A stretch of DNA of 64,000 bases from Pseudoips prasinana. Taxonomy: Eukaryota > Arthropoda > Insecta > Lepidoptera > Nolidae. Of this stretch, positions 1-11,040 are shown one piece after another. The stretch is taken from contig OX621240.1 of NCBI GenBank assembly GCA_951640165.1, positions 3,918,713 through 3,982,712 on the forward strand, in the 5' to 3' direction. The notes under the pieces are model-generated. The model made no database searches and was not told the DNA's origin. It worked only from the letters and a program-made list of their open reading frames with translations. Numbering within the stretch: position 1 is the first letter of the stretch; every line of letters begins with the position of its first letter. The translations under genes were made by a program, and so were the position numbers.

Positions 1-90
1 CTAGATTTTGTGTTATTAATTAAATTGTCGAAATATATTTTCATGTCAGTACTAAAATTTGTAAGTATTATATTATTTGGAGTAGAGGCC

Positions 91-306
91 ACCACTAAAA
101 GCAATAACCTAAGGGTAGCAGAAGCCACCACTAAACTTCATAACCTAAGGGTAGCAGAGGCCACCACTAAAATTCATAACCTAAGGGTAGCAGAGGCCAC
201 CACTAAAATTCATAACCTAAGGGTAGCAGAGGCCACCACTAAAATTCATAACCTAAGGGTAGCAGAGGCCACTACTAAAATTCATAACCTAATGGTAGCA
301 GAGGTC
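91..306. repeat. 36-bp minisatellite, six tandem units
   Basis: Six head-to-tail copies of a 36-bp unit that begins ACCACTAAAA and ends GGTAGCAGAGGCC. Units start at 91, 127, 163, 199, 235 and 271. The three inner copies at 163-270 are identical; the first and last carry substitutions. Because 36 is a multiple of 3, a plus-strand reading frame stays open through the array and reads as a 12-residue repeat. There is no other sign of coding, so this is most likely a simple minisatellite. Bases 307-645 beyond it show no gene, only T-rich sequence. Confidence 0.95.
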
Positions 307-645
307 AGTGAATTTGTTTTTAACTGTCTTCAATGGAACTTCAAGATATTTAATCAAGAATAGGAACTTCTTGATGAATTTTCTTGAAGCACATGAGACT
401 TATTATGAAAAATATTTTTTTTTTTTTATTATGAAAAAGATTGGAGAATGCCTGGAGATCTGTCATACAGGTTTAGAGCCTAGTGCAGACTCCAACTCTC
501 TCTAAAGTTCTAATTAAGCAAATATTGTTTATACATCACAATGTCATTTATATATGAACTTTTACGAGAGAAATAAACCATTTTTTTTTACCTGACTGCG
601 GTCGCAAACTCGCCTGCCAAGCGCAGTGACTACGACAAACCCCTC

Positions 646-717
646 TAAATGGCAACGGTATAGAAGCTTTTGGGAGAGGTCTTTGTCCAGCAGTGAAAGA
701 CTGATGATGATGATGAA
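646..717 (+). repeat. RTE-like LINE 3' tail fragment with TGA microsatellite
   Basis: A short remnant of the 3' end of a LINE. It has the usual 'W-x-R-S-F-W-E-R-S-L-S-S-S' style ending around GGCAACGGTATAG and CTTTGTCCAGCAGTG, followed by TGATGATGATGATGA. The same kind of ending recurs many times in this window. It lies just upstream of the first coding exon of the C10 gene. The RTE assignment is from the conserved ending only. Confidence 0.6.
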
Positions 718-762
718 TGTTTTTCTTTATCATTGCAGGTCCTAAATGCCATACAGCCCAGT

Positions 763-3368
763 ATGGCCTCACCACAAAGCATCTCCGTGGACCAGATGAG
801 GCAGATCCTCACGGAAGTCATTGATGCTCTGGAGTCCCCAGACTACGCTTCCAAGCTGGACGAAGCCAAAGAAGCAGCTGGAAATGAGATGCTGAAAATG
901 ATGCAAATTGTGTTCCCTATGGTGGTTCAGATTGAACTGGAAACTATTAAACGACATGGTTTTAGTAATTCTAGAGAGGGTAGGTGAATCTAGTATTTTC
1001 CTTTAAGTGGACACCTATTTATGGACTGACCGCAAGCATAGGTGATTATCCTCGCCACTTGTTTAAGGATCTTTGACATCTCCGAAACTGGGATTATAAA
1101 GATCAAGCCAAGAGCGAATCTAGCGCGCTCAAGGCTCTATGCCTTGAACGATTATTATACAACAAATGTCACTATTCGGCTTTTATCAATAAACTAATTT
1201 CAACATTGTACTTAGTATATATGTTAGTGACTTATGCCCGGTTCCTTTATTTTACGATCCGTCATTGGACCAACGTTACCATCCGTAATTCAGCTACCGA
1301 TACCGATGCAAAACTAGTGTTCCACAATGCCCTACCTGCGACGAACATCCGTAGTTTAAACCACCTACGACTCGTTCCGCGATTAACCTCTCGCTCCTCT
1401 TCACGATTAGTTATAACAAAACGTCGTACGTCAATTATGCAACTAAAATCATTTATTATTCTGTAATATTATGTGAGTAATAGTACAAATTACTGTACTT
1501 ATAGTTACAGTAATAATTTAATTTGCGTTTTAGGTTTAAAATATTTATAAATCATTAGTATTGAAAATTTGATGTTACGAGTGCATGGTGTGAACAAAAC
1601 GCGTAACAGGAAAGCGCATGGCGCATGCGTCTGTCGTCTGACGTCTGTCCAGGAGTATTTCATGGTTTCTAAATAAGTTTTTAAATTGAGTATTTAATCT
1701 AAGGTTTGTGGTTATGAAATCTTAGAAAATAGAAAAATAATCAACCCTTTCTAACGGAAAACAAAGCCATGAATTCTCTATCAGTTTCAGAGCTAGACAT
1801 CACGGAAATCTCCTCAAACACTATGTTAACTACCAAAATAAAATACAAACGACTGGTAAACCGACCGAATTCGACTAGTAATCAAAGCAGTAACGCCTCG
1901 TTATTTTGACAGTTCCGTGACAGTAGAAAATATTTATAGGAACACTTTCGAACGCATCTCCATACAATAAGCTTACTAACGTCCTCCCATCCGTTAGTAA
2001 CCAGTCGTTGGTTATTTGGATAACGACTAGTATTTTTTAGGAACGGTTTTGCGTTACGGCTGGTAGAAATTCTAAGTATTCGTAGTAGAAACGATTCGTT
2101 TTTGGAATATAGGAACCGGGCGTTAGGCGCTCAGAGCTAGATGTTCTCACAGGTTCGTTAGAGATCGGCGAGGTTCGCAATTAGGCTTCGCTGTCAGTCC
2201 ATAGATTGATGACCACCAAAGAGGTATAATTTCTGAGCGTCTCCCTGCTTTGGAGGGCACGTTAAGCTGTCGGACTCGGTTGTGGTCTTAAGACAACAGT
2301 TGTTATGCCATATCAGAGACCTACACTGGGCTGATTTGTGCAACTCTGAGACTAGAGTAACCGCTGCCCATACAATAAGTAAGTAGTCAGTAACTGGTTA
2401 GTGACGCTGCCTGCTAAGCTAGAGGTCGTGCGTGGGTTCGATCCCCAACGAGTACAAATCTTTATGCAATGAGCACAATTATTAGTTCTGTTCCTATCTA
2501 GGTTTAATTTATGTATAATATATATGTATTTAGAAATATGTGTGTTGTTATCAGTTCTTCTGGTTGCCATAGTGCAGGCTCTTGCCTAGTTTGGGATGAG
2601 ATGGCAGTGTGTGGACCCAAGATTTTAATTTATTAAATAATTCATCTATTCAATGGCTATGGTAACCATTTTCTATCATATGGGCGAGCCATATGGATGT
2701 TTGCTAATCCAAAAATGATTACAACCAACTTTTAAAAATCTGTAAAATTCTACCTGTAAGTAAAAAATATAAGTTCCTTCTGGCAATAAACAACCATAGT
2801 AATCAAGAACATAACCTAATACATGTAAGCAATAAGTACAATACATGCTCGATGTCAACTGGCAGACTGACAGTACCCAGAATTACAAATTAATAGTTTG
2901 TAATTCTGGGTACTGTCAGTCTGCCATGGAGACCGAACATTAAGAAAACGCTTGCCGTACCTGCTAAATAGTCTGCCGGATGACATTCGGCATGAATCTG
3001 TTAAAAATAAATTTAAGTTAAAAAATACTTATTAGATTTAATTTAATGTATTGTAAATATTTATAGTAGTAGTTAGTTATTTTTTGTTTTAAAATAAATA
3101 GATGCTGTACAGAGACTCGATCCTACAGTCAAACCGATTACACGGTTTTGTGGGACATATGTACAAACTTTTGAAAATATGTTTGTATAAATAAATAATA
3201 AAAAAGACTAAAATATATTCGTACTCGGTTTCAGGAATAGTCCAGTTCACACAGCTGGTTCGCGAGATGGAGACCCTTGACGGCGATGTAGCGCGCCTGC
3301 ACACTCAGATCCGGAGCCACTACCTGCCCCCCGTGTCCATCAGCTCCACTGTTGACACCTCACTGTGA
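763..3368 (+). CDS. Protein C10 family member (C12orf57/Grcc10 homologue), two coding exons
   Basis: Coding exons are 763-979 and 3235-3368, giving 351 bp and a 116-residue protein. The first exon begins at an acceptor (TTGCAG, exon from 739), leaving a 24-bp 5' leader before ATG 763. It ends G|GTAGGT at 979. The second exon follows GTTTCAG and completes a split glycine codon, and the stop is TGA 3366-3368. The protein opens MASPQSISVDQ and contains VIDALESPDYASKLDEA, MMQIVFPMVVQIELETIK and QIRSHYLPPVS. These match, in order, the features of vertebrate Protein C10 (about 126 residues, helical, cytosolic, molecular function poorly defined; human C12orf57 is linked to brain development). I chose ATG 763 because it gives the family's MAS start. 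An upstream non-coding exon must exist, but I could not place it. Confidence 0.9.
2385..2620 (+). repeat. tRNA-derived SINE, family B
   Basis: It has a tRNA-like head with a B-box-like GGGTTCGATCCCC, then an AT-rich body (TATGTATTTAGAAATATG). The tail, TGCCTAGTTTGGGATGAGAT, recurs at 3640, 5800, 12225 and 54310. It is intronic to the C10 gene, and no target duplication was resolved. Confidence 0.75.
2861..2925. repeat. Perfect 65-nt palindrome (29-bp arms, 7-nt loop)
   Basis: The left arm is 2861-2889 (starts GGCAGACTGACAG), the loop is TTAATAG and the right arm is 2897-2925. All 29 pairs match. Flanks on the two sides do not match each other, so there is no visible target duplication. It lies in the sense strand of the C10 intron and would fold into one hairpin in the transcript. 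Confidence 0.95.
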
Positions 3369-3442
3369 ATCACAAAGGTATTATACTCGTGTACTATTTA
3401 ATCACTACCATCATCTCTCTTCTTTTTCGTCTTTTGACGAAC

Positions 3443-3700
3443 CTGTTGGCGTGGTTGGTAGATATGCTGCCTTTCACGCCGCAGGTCGTGGGTTCGATTC
3501 CCACCCGGGACAGATATTTGTTTGCATGAACATGTCTGTTTATCCTGAGTCTGGGTGTAAATTATCTATATAAGTATGTATTTACAAAATAAAAAATTGT
3601 ATATGTAGTATATCAGTTATCTGGTTTCCATAGTACAAGCTCTGCTTAATTTGGGATCAGATAGCCGTGTGTGAATAATGTCCCAGGATATTATTCTGGG
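3443..3700 (+). repeat. tRNA-derived SINE, family B
   Basis: The head GTTGGCGTGGTTGG is followed by the B-box-like GTGGGTTCGATTCCC, a body with TAAGTATGTATTTAC, and the tail TTTGGGATCAGATAGCCG. It begins only about 75 bp after the C10 stop codon. It carries an AATAAA at 3588-3593 on the sense strand, which could serve as that gene's polyadenylation signal. That role is inference. Confidence 0.8.
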
Positions 3701-3744
3701 TTCTCTCGTTACATGAGGCTACAGCCTCGTTCTCCATTCTGTCT

Positions 3745-3925
3745 CCCGCTTTGCTCTAGAGCGAAGTGGAACTACTTTTTTCTAACTCTTCCTTGTTTCT
3801 TTCTGATTAAATTCGGGACATGCCCGAGCCTCACCGCTCAGTGTCATTTCATTGTGTGCCACTGTTGATCCTGGCTTACAGGAGTTGCAGTGGCCAATAA
3901 TTACCAGAGACTAGTTCCAATAAGA
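3745..3925 (+). repeat. Dispersed repeat, copy 1 (second copy near 55430)
   Basis: It contains GAGCCTCACCGCTCAGTGTC and GTTGATCCTGGCTTACAGGA. Both also occur, in the same order and spacing, at about 55440-55500. I cannot assign it to a class. Confidence 0.7.
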
Positions 3926-4017
3926 ATAAAATTACCACACTATTACACCTCCGGGGGTATAAGTCGTCTCTACGGAATATCTACCAGAGAATGGGCAACA
4001 GTGTCTCTGTTCTGTAC

Positions 4018-4384
4018 ATGTCTTCCCGGCCAAATTTCGGCAAAGGCGGCCATTCTCAATGGAGATTAGCCAATTGCGCAGGACATAATATTATAGTGCA
4101 CAAGTATGTGCGCAAACACAGGGGCATTTTCTAATCCATCACTCTCATGATCCGATGGGACGACTAGCGACACGACCGGAAAGAGGTCAGGTACAGGACC
4201 AATGGCTTAACGTGCTCTCCGAGGCACGCGGCTATAATACCGCCAACTTCCAGACTTCGGGCTGATTCTGAGAAATTTCTGTTTACGGAAAAATCCCAAA
4301 ATCACTTTTTGGCCCGACCCGGGATTTGAACCCAGGACCTCATTTTTTGCGGATGACCACGCTACCGCTAGACCAACGAGGCAG
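4018..4384 (-). repeat. tRNA-derived SINE, family A, full length
   Basis: Reverse orientation. The head read on the minus strand is GCCTCGTTGGTCTAGCGG (A-box-like), with the B-box-like GGTTCAAATCC. The body includes GTGCTCTCCGAGGCACG and TCATGATCCGATGGGACG on the plus strand. The tail is CGGCCAAATTTCGGCAAAG. The best plus-strand copy is at 48786-49136. Confidence 0.85.
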
Positions 4385-5640
4385 TCACTTGACCATCATA
4401 CTGCAATTGCCAACCCGTCTGTTTTATTATTATTTAATTGAATATGTGCAACTTGACGACATACCTAAGGTTTATTTTCGATTTAATCTTAGTATATAAT
4501 TTAATTTAATTAAAATTTCGAAGCAAATTTGTCCCCTGATTACACCATCCCTATTTTGGGTCCTCATAAACCTTGCAATCTCTATGTGCTTTCTATTGTT
4601 AACCGAATTTTAAAATAAGAAACTTTGTTGACGCGATCCGTTTTTTTTCTATTACTCCGGCGTTGTCAATCGTTTATTTCTATTCAAATTATTTTACAAT
4701 ATGTAGTGAAAATATTAGACTGCTAGAGCTAGCTAAATATCATTGCTATAATAAAATAAATGTTATAAATGTTTTCATACAATATGTACCTAAATATCTA
4801 TGTAACTAGAAATAATAATGTATCCAACTATATTACTACAAAGATGTTCTGACTATTTACAAGCGCTTTTTTAAAGTCTACGTGAATAAAAACCTTTTTT
4901 ATTTTATTTATTTTATTTACTTGAGAGGTAGTCCTATATAAATTTAGCACTTGTAAGTAACAGTTAAATTAACACATTATAAGTAACAGTTAAGTTAAAT
5001 TAACCGTTAATGAAGTCAGTCCCCGGTGAAATGATATGTTTTTCTTAAATACACCGTCCGAAATATATGAAAACTATCCAAGAAAACATATAACCAGCTT
5101 CAAATAATTATAACTTTGTTAACTAAAAACTATAAAATATTTGAGTTAGGTACATTTGAATAGTATTTGAAGTTGGTTCCAATTATTGGTTCTGGTCTAT
5201 ATTTTTGGCGCCAACTTCAAACGTGTTGATTTAGAGTATAGCTGAAATAATTTTATACTTTTTAGTTGGTTTGGACGTTAGTCTTTTGTTTTTCGTGTTA
5301 ATATCTATTTTCCATACATATATCCATAACCGCGTGTGATTGATATTTAAAAAAAATTAAGACTACAAATTGTTTTAGGTGAACGCGACCGGCTGCAGTC
5401 GTCCCAATCGAAAGCACATAGAGAATGAAGACAAATATATTAACTAATAATAAAATTAATTAATTAACAATGTATTAATATAATATGCTTTAATCAAAAT
5501 CCTGATGCATTTATTTTACTTACAAATAAATATTTAATGTAGTTTAATTTTTTTTGTTTCAATTAATCCACGTGTCATTTCCCTCCCACAAAAATACAGT
5601 TTTTTTTTATTAATATTTTGCTTGTCTATACAAATACGGG
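4385..5640. other. AT-rich intergenic sequence, no gene seen
   Basis: A long AT-rich stretch with no open frame worth reporting and no recognisable exon. A fragment near 5155-5215 carries a short repeated TTTGAAGTTGG / CCAACTTCAAA inverted motif. Confidence 0.6.
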
Positions 5641-5855
5641 CCAGTTGGCGTGGTTGGTTGGCTTGCCTTCACGCCGCAGGTCGTGGGTTCGATTCCCACC
5701 CAATTTGTCCTGTCTGTAATTATCTATATATGTATGTATTTACATAAAAAAGTATTATATGTAATATATCAGTTATCTGGTTTCTATAGTACAAACTCTG
5801 CTTAGTTTGGGATCAGATGGCTGTGTATGAATAATGTCCTAGGATATTATTATTA
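5641..5855 (+). repeat. tRNA-derived SINE, family B
   Basis: The head is CCAGTTGGCGTGGTTGGTTG, the B-box-like sequence GTGGGTTCGATTCCCACC and the tail TTTGGGATCAGATGGCTGTG. It is followed by a short CA-rich microsatellite at 5866-5890. Confidence 0.8.
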
Positions 5856-6210
5856 TTAAAACACACACACATATTAAAACACACACTATTTTCTTATTCA
5901 CAATTTGTAAACGAACGAAACTGGGAGAGGGCACTGACTTCTGTAATACAGGTTCTTACCTAGCTCAGAAGTCAGGGACTTCATAGGAAATTGTATATAA
6001 AAAAACTGTGAATAAATGAATTTTATTTAATTTATTATTATTATACAATTTTTCTGTACATGCTTACAATTTTGGAAGTGATACACTCGCGCTCGGATAA
6101 AACTCTTACTGCTCGTGAGCAGTAAGAGTTTAACGAAGACTCTGTCAAAGACAAGATTATATCCACCGAGTGTCGTTGACTGTATCTAACAACCTTCATT
6201 CTCTCTTCAG

Positions 6211-7369
6211 TTTCCAGGCCGGCAGCACTCATGAATCTCGCGGGAATCTCAAAAAGACTTTCTACCATCAACGTGAGGCTAAGAAAATTAAAATATTTGA
6301 TGTGCGCGTGTGTTCTAGTGTACATTTATTATTTCTTTGGTGTAAGTGACTATTTATACTCCAAGAACTTCGACAGTGACTTCGATTACCCCCTGAATGT
6401 TGATATTAAAAGCATCGTCGACGATATAATGGCAGAAAAGAAGGCCAGCGTAACGCCAATCAACTACTACCCCTACAGGTTCCTAACTAACTCAGGAAAA
6501 TGCTCAACTTTAGAAAATCTAGACCTGTTCATCACAGTCAAATCTGCTATGGAAAATTTTGGACACAGAGACGCCATTAGACAAACATTCGGATCCATCA
6601 ACATCCCAGGAAGGATTGTAAAGGCGTTATTCTTTTTAGGAATAGACAATAAGCACCCAAGATCTGATCTCCAAAAGATGATAGATAAAGAAATGGCTGA
6701 ATTCAAAGATATAATACAGGTAGACTTTATTGATAATTATTATAATAACACTATTAAAACTATGATGGCATTTCGATGGTTGTACGAACATTGTTCGACT
6801 GCCGACTATTACTTGTTCACCGACGATGATATGTACATATCAGTCCCTAATTTATTAGATTATGTTCATGATAGGAGTGAAAACAATCTCAAATCAGAAT
6901 TGGCAAGAGACGGAGATTCGATTCATATGTCTCCTTCCCAGTCGGAAAGAGATGGCTATCTATTCGCGGGCTACGTTTTCAAGTCGGCACCCCAGAGGTT
7001 CCGTAGCAGTAAATGGAGGGTGTCTTTAGACGAATACCGATGGGACAAATGGCCGCCATACGTGACGGCGGGTGCTTACGTGCTCAATAACAAAACTATG
7101 AAGGTTATGTACATAGCTAGTCTTTTCGTAAAACATTTCCGTTTTGACGATATTTATTTGGGTATCGTGGCGAAAAAGGTTGGCATAACGCCGACCCACT
7201 GCGAAGGTTTTAATTTCTATAAAAAGAAATACAGTAAGGAAGATTATAAGGGTGTTATAGCTTCACATGGGTACGGTGATCATGAGGAATTAATAAAGGT
7301 TTGGAATGAACAAATGGGAATATCAACTAGGTCTTAATAGATTTTGATGGCTTACTTATAAAAAATAAA
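6211..7369 (+). other. Last exon of the brn-like gene: acceptor, short leader, CDS, poly(A) signal
   Basis: A pyrimidine-rich acceptor TTCTCTCTTCAG ends at 6210. This suggests that the exon starts at 6211 with 20 bp of leader before ATG 6231, so a non-coding 5' exon lies upstream and was not located. AATAAA at 7364-7369 lies 27 bp after the stop codon and is the likely polyadenylation signal. Confidence 0.6.
6231..7337 (+). CDS. brn: brainiac-type beta-1,3-glycosyltransferase (GT31), intronless CDS
   Basis: A 368-residue type II Golgi membrane protein. It has a basic cytoplasmic tail (1-20), one membrane anchor (about 21-38, CACVLVYIYYFFGV) and a lumenal GT31 domain. Motifs seen: RDAIRQTFG (113-121), the metal-binding LFTDDD (195-200), LFAGYVF (244-250), KWPPYVTAGAYVL (273-285), RFDDIYLGIVA (304-314) and VIASHGYGD (342-350). 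Order and wording follow Drosophila Brainiac. That enzyme adds beta-1,3-linked GlcNAc to mannosyl-glucosylceramide in arthropod glycosphingolipid synthesis, acting after egghead. The exact acceptor here is inferred from the family. At 368 residues it is longer than the fly protein (about 325). The extra length includes the stretch around 216-240 between the DDD motif and LFAGYVF. No frameshift or missing catalytic residue is visible. Another insect GT31 beta-1,3-galactosyltransferase is the main alternative. Confidence 0.9.
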   Translation: MNLAGISKRLSTINVRLRKLKYLMCACVLVYIYYFFGVSDYLYSKNFDSDFDYPLNVDIKSIVDDIMAEKKASVTPINYYPYRFLTNSGKCSTLENLDLFITVKSAMENFGHRDAIRQTFGSINIPGRIVKALFFLGIDNKHPRSDLQKMIDKEMAEFKDIIQVDFIDNYYNNTIKTMMAFRWLYEHCSTADYYLFTDDDMYISVPNLLDYVHDRSENNLKSELARDGDSIHMSPSQSERDGYLFAGYVFKSAPQRFRSSKWRVSLDEYRWDKWPPYVTAGAYVLNNKTMKVMYIASLFVKHFRFDDIYLGIVAKKVGITPTHCEGFNFYKKKYSKEDYKGVIASHGYGDHEELIKVWNEQMGISTRS

Positions 7370-7684
7370 TAATTATTGCTCAGATTTAGAAATTACTATT
7401 ATTTTGTTCTCATTTTGTTGTGTATTTTTGTAACCAAAATTGTGACACTTTTCCCGTGTTTTGCCTATTTGATTTGACATGTCATTGATAATGACATAAC
7501 CGGTAATTTTGATATAGATAGATACATTTCTGTTAGTAAGAGTCAAACCCTATAACTGTCCTCGATACGAATACGTCTTGCCCAGAATATAAAAACAGGT
7601 TACAGAAAAAATAATTACAAAAGTTTATCGCATAGTAAATAGCGATTTATTCCAGACAACCGTAGGATGGACTAGTATAGGTAA

Positions 7685-7711
7685 TCTTCGAGCATTCTAA
7701 ATGCTCGAAGA
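7685..7711. repeat. Short perfect hairpin (12-bp arms, 3-nt loop)
   Basis: TCTTCGAGCATT, loop CTA, then AATGCTCGAAGA. It lies about 350 bp after the brn-like stop. The loop is too short and the following sequence lacks features of a known terminator. No target duplication flanks it. Confidence 0.85.
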
Positions 7712-8754
7712 ATATAAGTCGGAAATTACAGTCAGCTGGTAGTGTACCGTCGACAGTACTGCACTAAAAAGCGGTTTTTGATGCAATATCCTAAACGAAT
7801 AAATAAATAATCACAAAAATCTGTTCTATGTAGTTAACTGTGTGATTTTTATTTAGATGTTAATTTTAATTTCTTTTAGGTATAAAATATTTCAAAGGAA
7901 TACTCAATATTCTGTATATTATTATTTAAGGTTAAAAATATAGTCAAATATAGTTCTAATAAAACATGCAAATATTCTTAAATATCTGACTTTCGCAGAC
8001 AATGGAGTCAGATGTCAAATGTCATATAATGGAAATATATATTTACCTATATTCTGATTTATTGAATGGAGTTCCACGTAATCCACGTACAGTTTTCTCA
8101 ATGTCATTGTCACGGTGGCGACATCTATCCTTAGGTTGAAATGATAATATGAATCCAAAAGTAGTTACGCTATCATAATTATGGTAAAGTATTTGCTGAC
8201 AATGTTTTGTACTTATTAAATTATAGATTTATTGTTAAGTGGTATTTTGCATAGCATTTATTTATCGTGATCTCTGAACTAGAGGTCTAAGCCGTAAGGT
8301 TAGAAGTTTACTTAATATTGTTTACTCTATACATAAACTTACTGTAAGTATTTCGGTGTCGGATCACAGTTGGATTTGACATAATTGATATCAAAACCAT
8401 TTAAAACTTGACATATTATCCGCTACGCGTCCCTACAAATTGGAAGCAACGTCAAACTTCATGACAGCTGTCAAATTTCATATTGATAACTGCCTGGCAT
8501 TAGCGACAAAAAACGCCTTATTGACCCGATACGCGGTGCTACACATTGCGGGTCACTTCAATAACATGAAAGTTGTCTAATTGTCTATTAAAGGATGTAG
8601 TCTACTTTACTAGCTGCTTACTATCTTGTTTTTAGATTCGATGTCAAATCCACCTGTCACTGACAGCATTAATTACAGTGATATAAACGATGTTTATAAG
8701 GAATGTTATTTTCATATTTGGTTTATTGATTGTATGCGGTGATTAGTATTCTAC
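7712..8754. other. Intergenic sequence, no gene seen
   Basis: AT-rich DNA with no supported exon, RNA gene or repeat family. Confidence 0.6.
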
Positions 8755-8925
8755 AGCGGAAGTGAAAATTAAAGTACTGTAAAACGGGGTGAACAGAGAC
8801 GGTAACAAAATTCTTATGATATTGGAGGATGCGTTTAGCTCAAGACTGGCAATTTTGGAGATGTTTAAGGGAGACCTTTTTACAGCAATGGACGGCTGAT
8901 ATAATGATGATGATGGATATTGAAT
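8755..8925 (+). repeat. RTE-like LINE 3' tail
   Basis: A decayed reading frame that ends in the style 'RLAQDWQFWRCLRETFLQQWTA', followed by an ATGATGATGATGG run. This is the C-terminal end typical of RTE-type LINEs. The copy is truncated and frameshifted. Confidence 0.65.
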
Positions 8926-10096
8926 ATTGTCCCCATCTCTATTCACAGCGTTTAACAGTTAGGTAACGCAAGATTTCTTGTGTTCTGTAAATAGTGATAT
9001 TATTATGTAAATATGAAGTCCAGCTCATGTGGATCAGCTCAGGATTGCATCGAAAATTTAGAGGCTTTCCATTCACTATATTCTCTACGCCATATTTTGA
9101 TGATTTGATGTGCGGCCGCTAAGCCGGCCGTAAGTTGTAAGCTGTAATTTGAGAATGTACTGACTTGATAGGTGTCAAAAAGCATTCTTAAAATTGCCTC
9201 ACAAGCACAACTTTATAGCTATATTTCCCTAAAAATTATTATAAATAAATACATTATTTCCATTTCCCCATCCGCACAGTATAGCTAGTTGATAACGCGC
9301 TTACATAAAGTTACTATAAAATCCCGCTCAGATCTGCGCGGGAACATACCCCTTAATTTTTGAGGTGAACTCGCAAATCGAGATTATGTAAGCAAATAAT
9401 TTAAACTATGTGTTTTATTTTTGCATTTGAGAGTTCCTAAGAATAGAAATATTGAGAAAGTAGGTAAGGAGAGGTCGCAAAGCAAGATTAATTTTGTATA
9501 TTAACCTGTTATTACCTGTCTCTGTCGCTCCTGCATAAATATATTGCGTCACAAATGCAATAATCACCGTCTTAAGGGATTGCAAACCTTTTGCTTGTGA
9601 CAGTCGGTAAGAGGATTTTATTACTCTTTAATACGCACTAAATACAAAAATGTTTGTGTTTACTGTCTGTATGTTTCTTACTGCTCCTCGATCGCACTTT
9701 AGATAATTTTTGCATAGTCTGATGTTAATTGTAACATTTTAGTTAATCATCCATCTTATGTTCGGGTATTTTTAATTTATTTTAATTGAAACTGATACTC
9801 AAGCAAAGGCAAACCTCGAATTGTGTTTAAGACGTATATTATACACATAGCTATTTTTGTAACCTTGGAGGAATACTTATTTTTAAAGTCTACTATTATT
9901 TACTTATCTAATAGAAGTTGTGTAAGCTTGCTGTAAATTGTACATGCCACAAATACATTATTTGCATTATTTTTGTGTTTTAATGATTTCAGTGATTGTC
10001 ATAATATGGATCCATAAACTCCATAATCATTAACAATCCTTAAACATATCACACCAATTTCAGGATTTTTAAAAGCTATCGTTATGTTTTTCAAGT
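8926..10096. other. Intergenic sequence, no gene seen
   Basis: AT-rich sequence with no open frame or repeat that I could identify. Confidence 0.6.
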
Positions 10097-10361
10097 TGTG
10101 CGAAATATATTGGTAATTATTACTTTAAGACATTCGATTAGTTATTTATTACGACAAATAAAACTATGCAATTTTTGCAAAAGGTTTTTGTTTAAATTCA
10201 CATGCCTTTAACGACGCGAAGTGACTGATGCGTCTGGCGACATCCTCGTGATAATTTCTCGCGTTCAAAAATTGCATAATTTTATTTGCCGAAATAAATA
10301 ACTAATTCGAATGTTTTAAAGTAATTAACTAAGCATTATTCAATTAATATATTTCGTACAA
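10097..10361. mobile_element. 265-bp foldback MITE with about 80-bp terminal inverted repeats
   Basis: Terminal TTGTGCGAAATATATT on the left matches the reverse complement of AATATATTTCGTACAA on the right. The inverted repeat continues with only small gaps through GACATTCGATTAGTTATTTA and the GCAATTTTTG segment at about 10167-10177, paired with CAAAAATTGC at about 10268-10277. The loop is about 90 bp. No target duplication was resolved. It is non-autonomous, and its superfamily is unknown. Confidence 0.8.
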
Positions 10362-11040
10362 TTCTAAGAAACCTACACAATCGTTTTTAAGACAAAAGGC
10401 TATTTAAAAGCCAAACAAAAATGAAATGTATGCTTTTTGCTTATGTAAGTATTTTAACCGACTTCCAGTGTTATTAATTGGTTATAGCTGATTTTTTCTA
10501 TTAGTTTTAATTGAAGTCTGCTACAAACGAATGGAATGGTATAATTTCAACTTTGTTTCAATGAGAAAAATATTGTTCTGGTACCGCGCCTCGACAGCTT
10601 CAAATGTCAATTACTGATAAAATTAGAATAGAACCGCTAGGTGTTTGTCATTTGAGACCTGTCATTGTTGTGAAGTAACCGGAAATGTGTACCGCCGCGT
10701 AGCGGAAAATATTGTGCATTCAGACCAAAGAGTATTTAAACCTACAGTAATTCAGACGTTTATGAAAAATATCAGTAAGTATATAGAATAAAACTGCATC
10801 AATTATAAAACAGTTATTTATTTGTGTATTCTATCACACAGGTAACTATAGTCATCATACTACCTATACTAGATAGTCGGCAGCTTATGAAAATATAATA
10901 AAACATCAATACCATTGTAAACAAATATGAATATATAAGATGTAACATAAATAGTGGAGAGGATTTAAGAACAGCAAATGTTTTATAAAACTCATCAAAC
11001 AAATCAAAGATAAGTAATTAGAACACGGTGGATATCATCA
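10362..11040. other. Intergenic sequence, no gene seen
   Basis: Contains an ACCGACTTCCAGTG fragment (10459) of a common dispersed repeat motif. Nothing else is supportable. Confidence 0.5.

Larger units (their letters stand above)
980..3234 (+). other. Intron of the C10 gene
   Basis: A GT-AG intron of 2,255 bp. It holds a LINE-derived stretch near 1000-1060 (TATGGACTGACCGCAAGC, also seen near 31155), weak SINE-like sequence at about 2220-2345, a SINE at 2385-2620 and a perfect 29-bp-arm palindrome at 2861-2925. No other gene was seen in it. Confidence 0.75.

Noticed and set aside
91..306. CRISPR array
   Set aside because: The repeats are directly adjacent with no spacers, in a eukaryotic context. 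It is a minisatellite.
10..363. 117-codon open frame with a 12-residue repeat as a real protein
   Set aside because: The frame is open only because the minisatellite unit is a multiple of 3. It begins at a non-ATG codon and has no conserved domain.
7685..7711. Bacterial-type terminator
   Set aside because: The host is eukaryotic, the loop is 3 nt and there is no T run. The likely 3' signal of the neighbouring gene is AATAAA at 7364.
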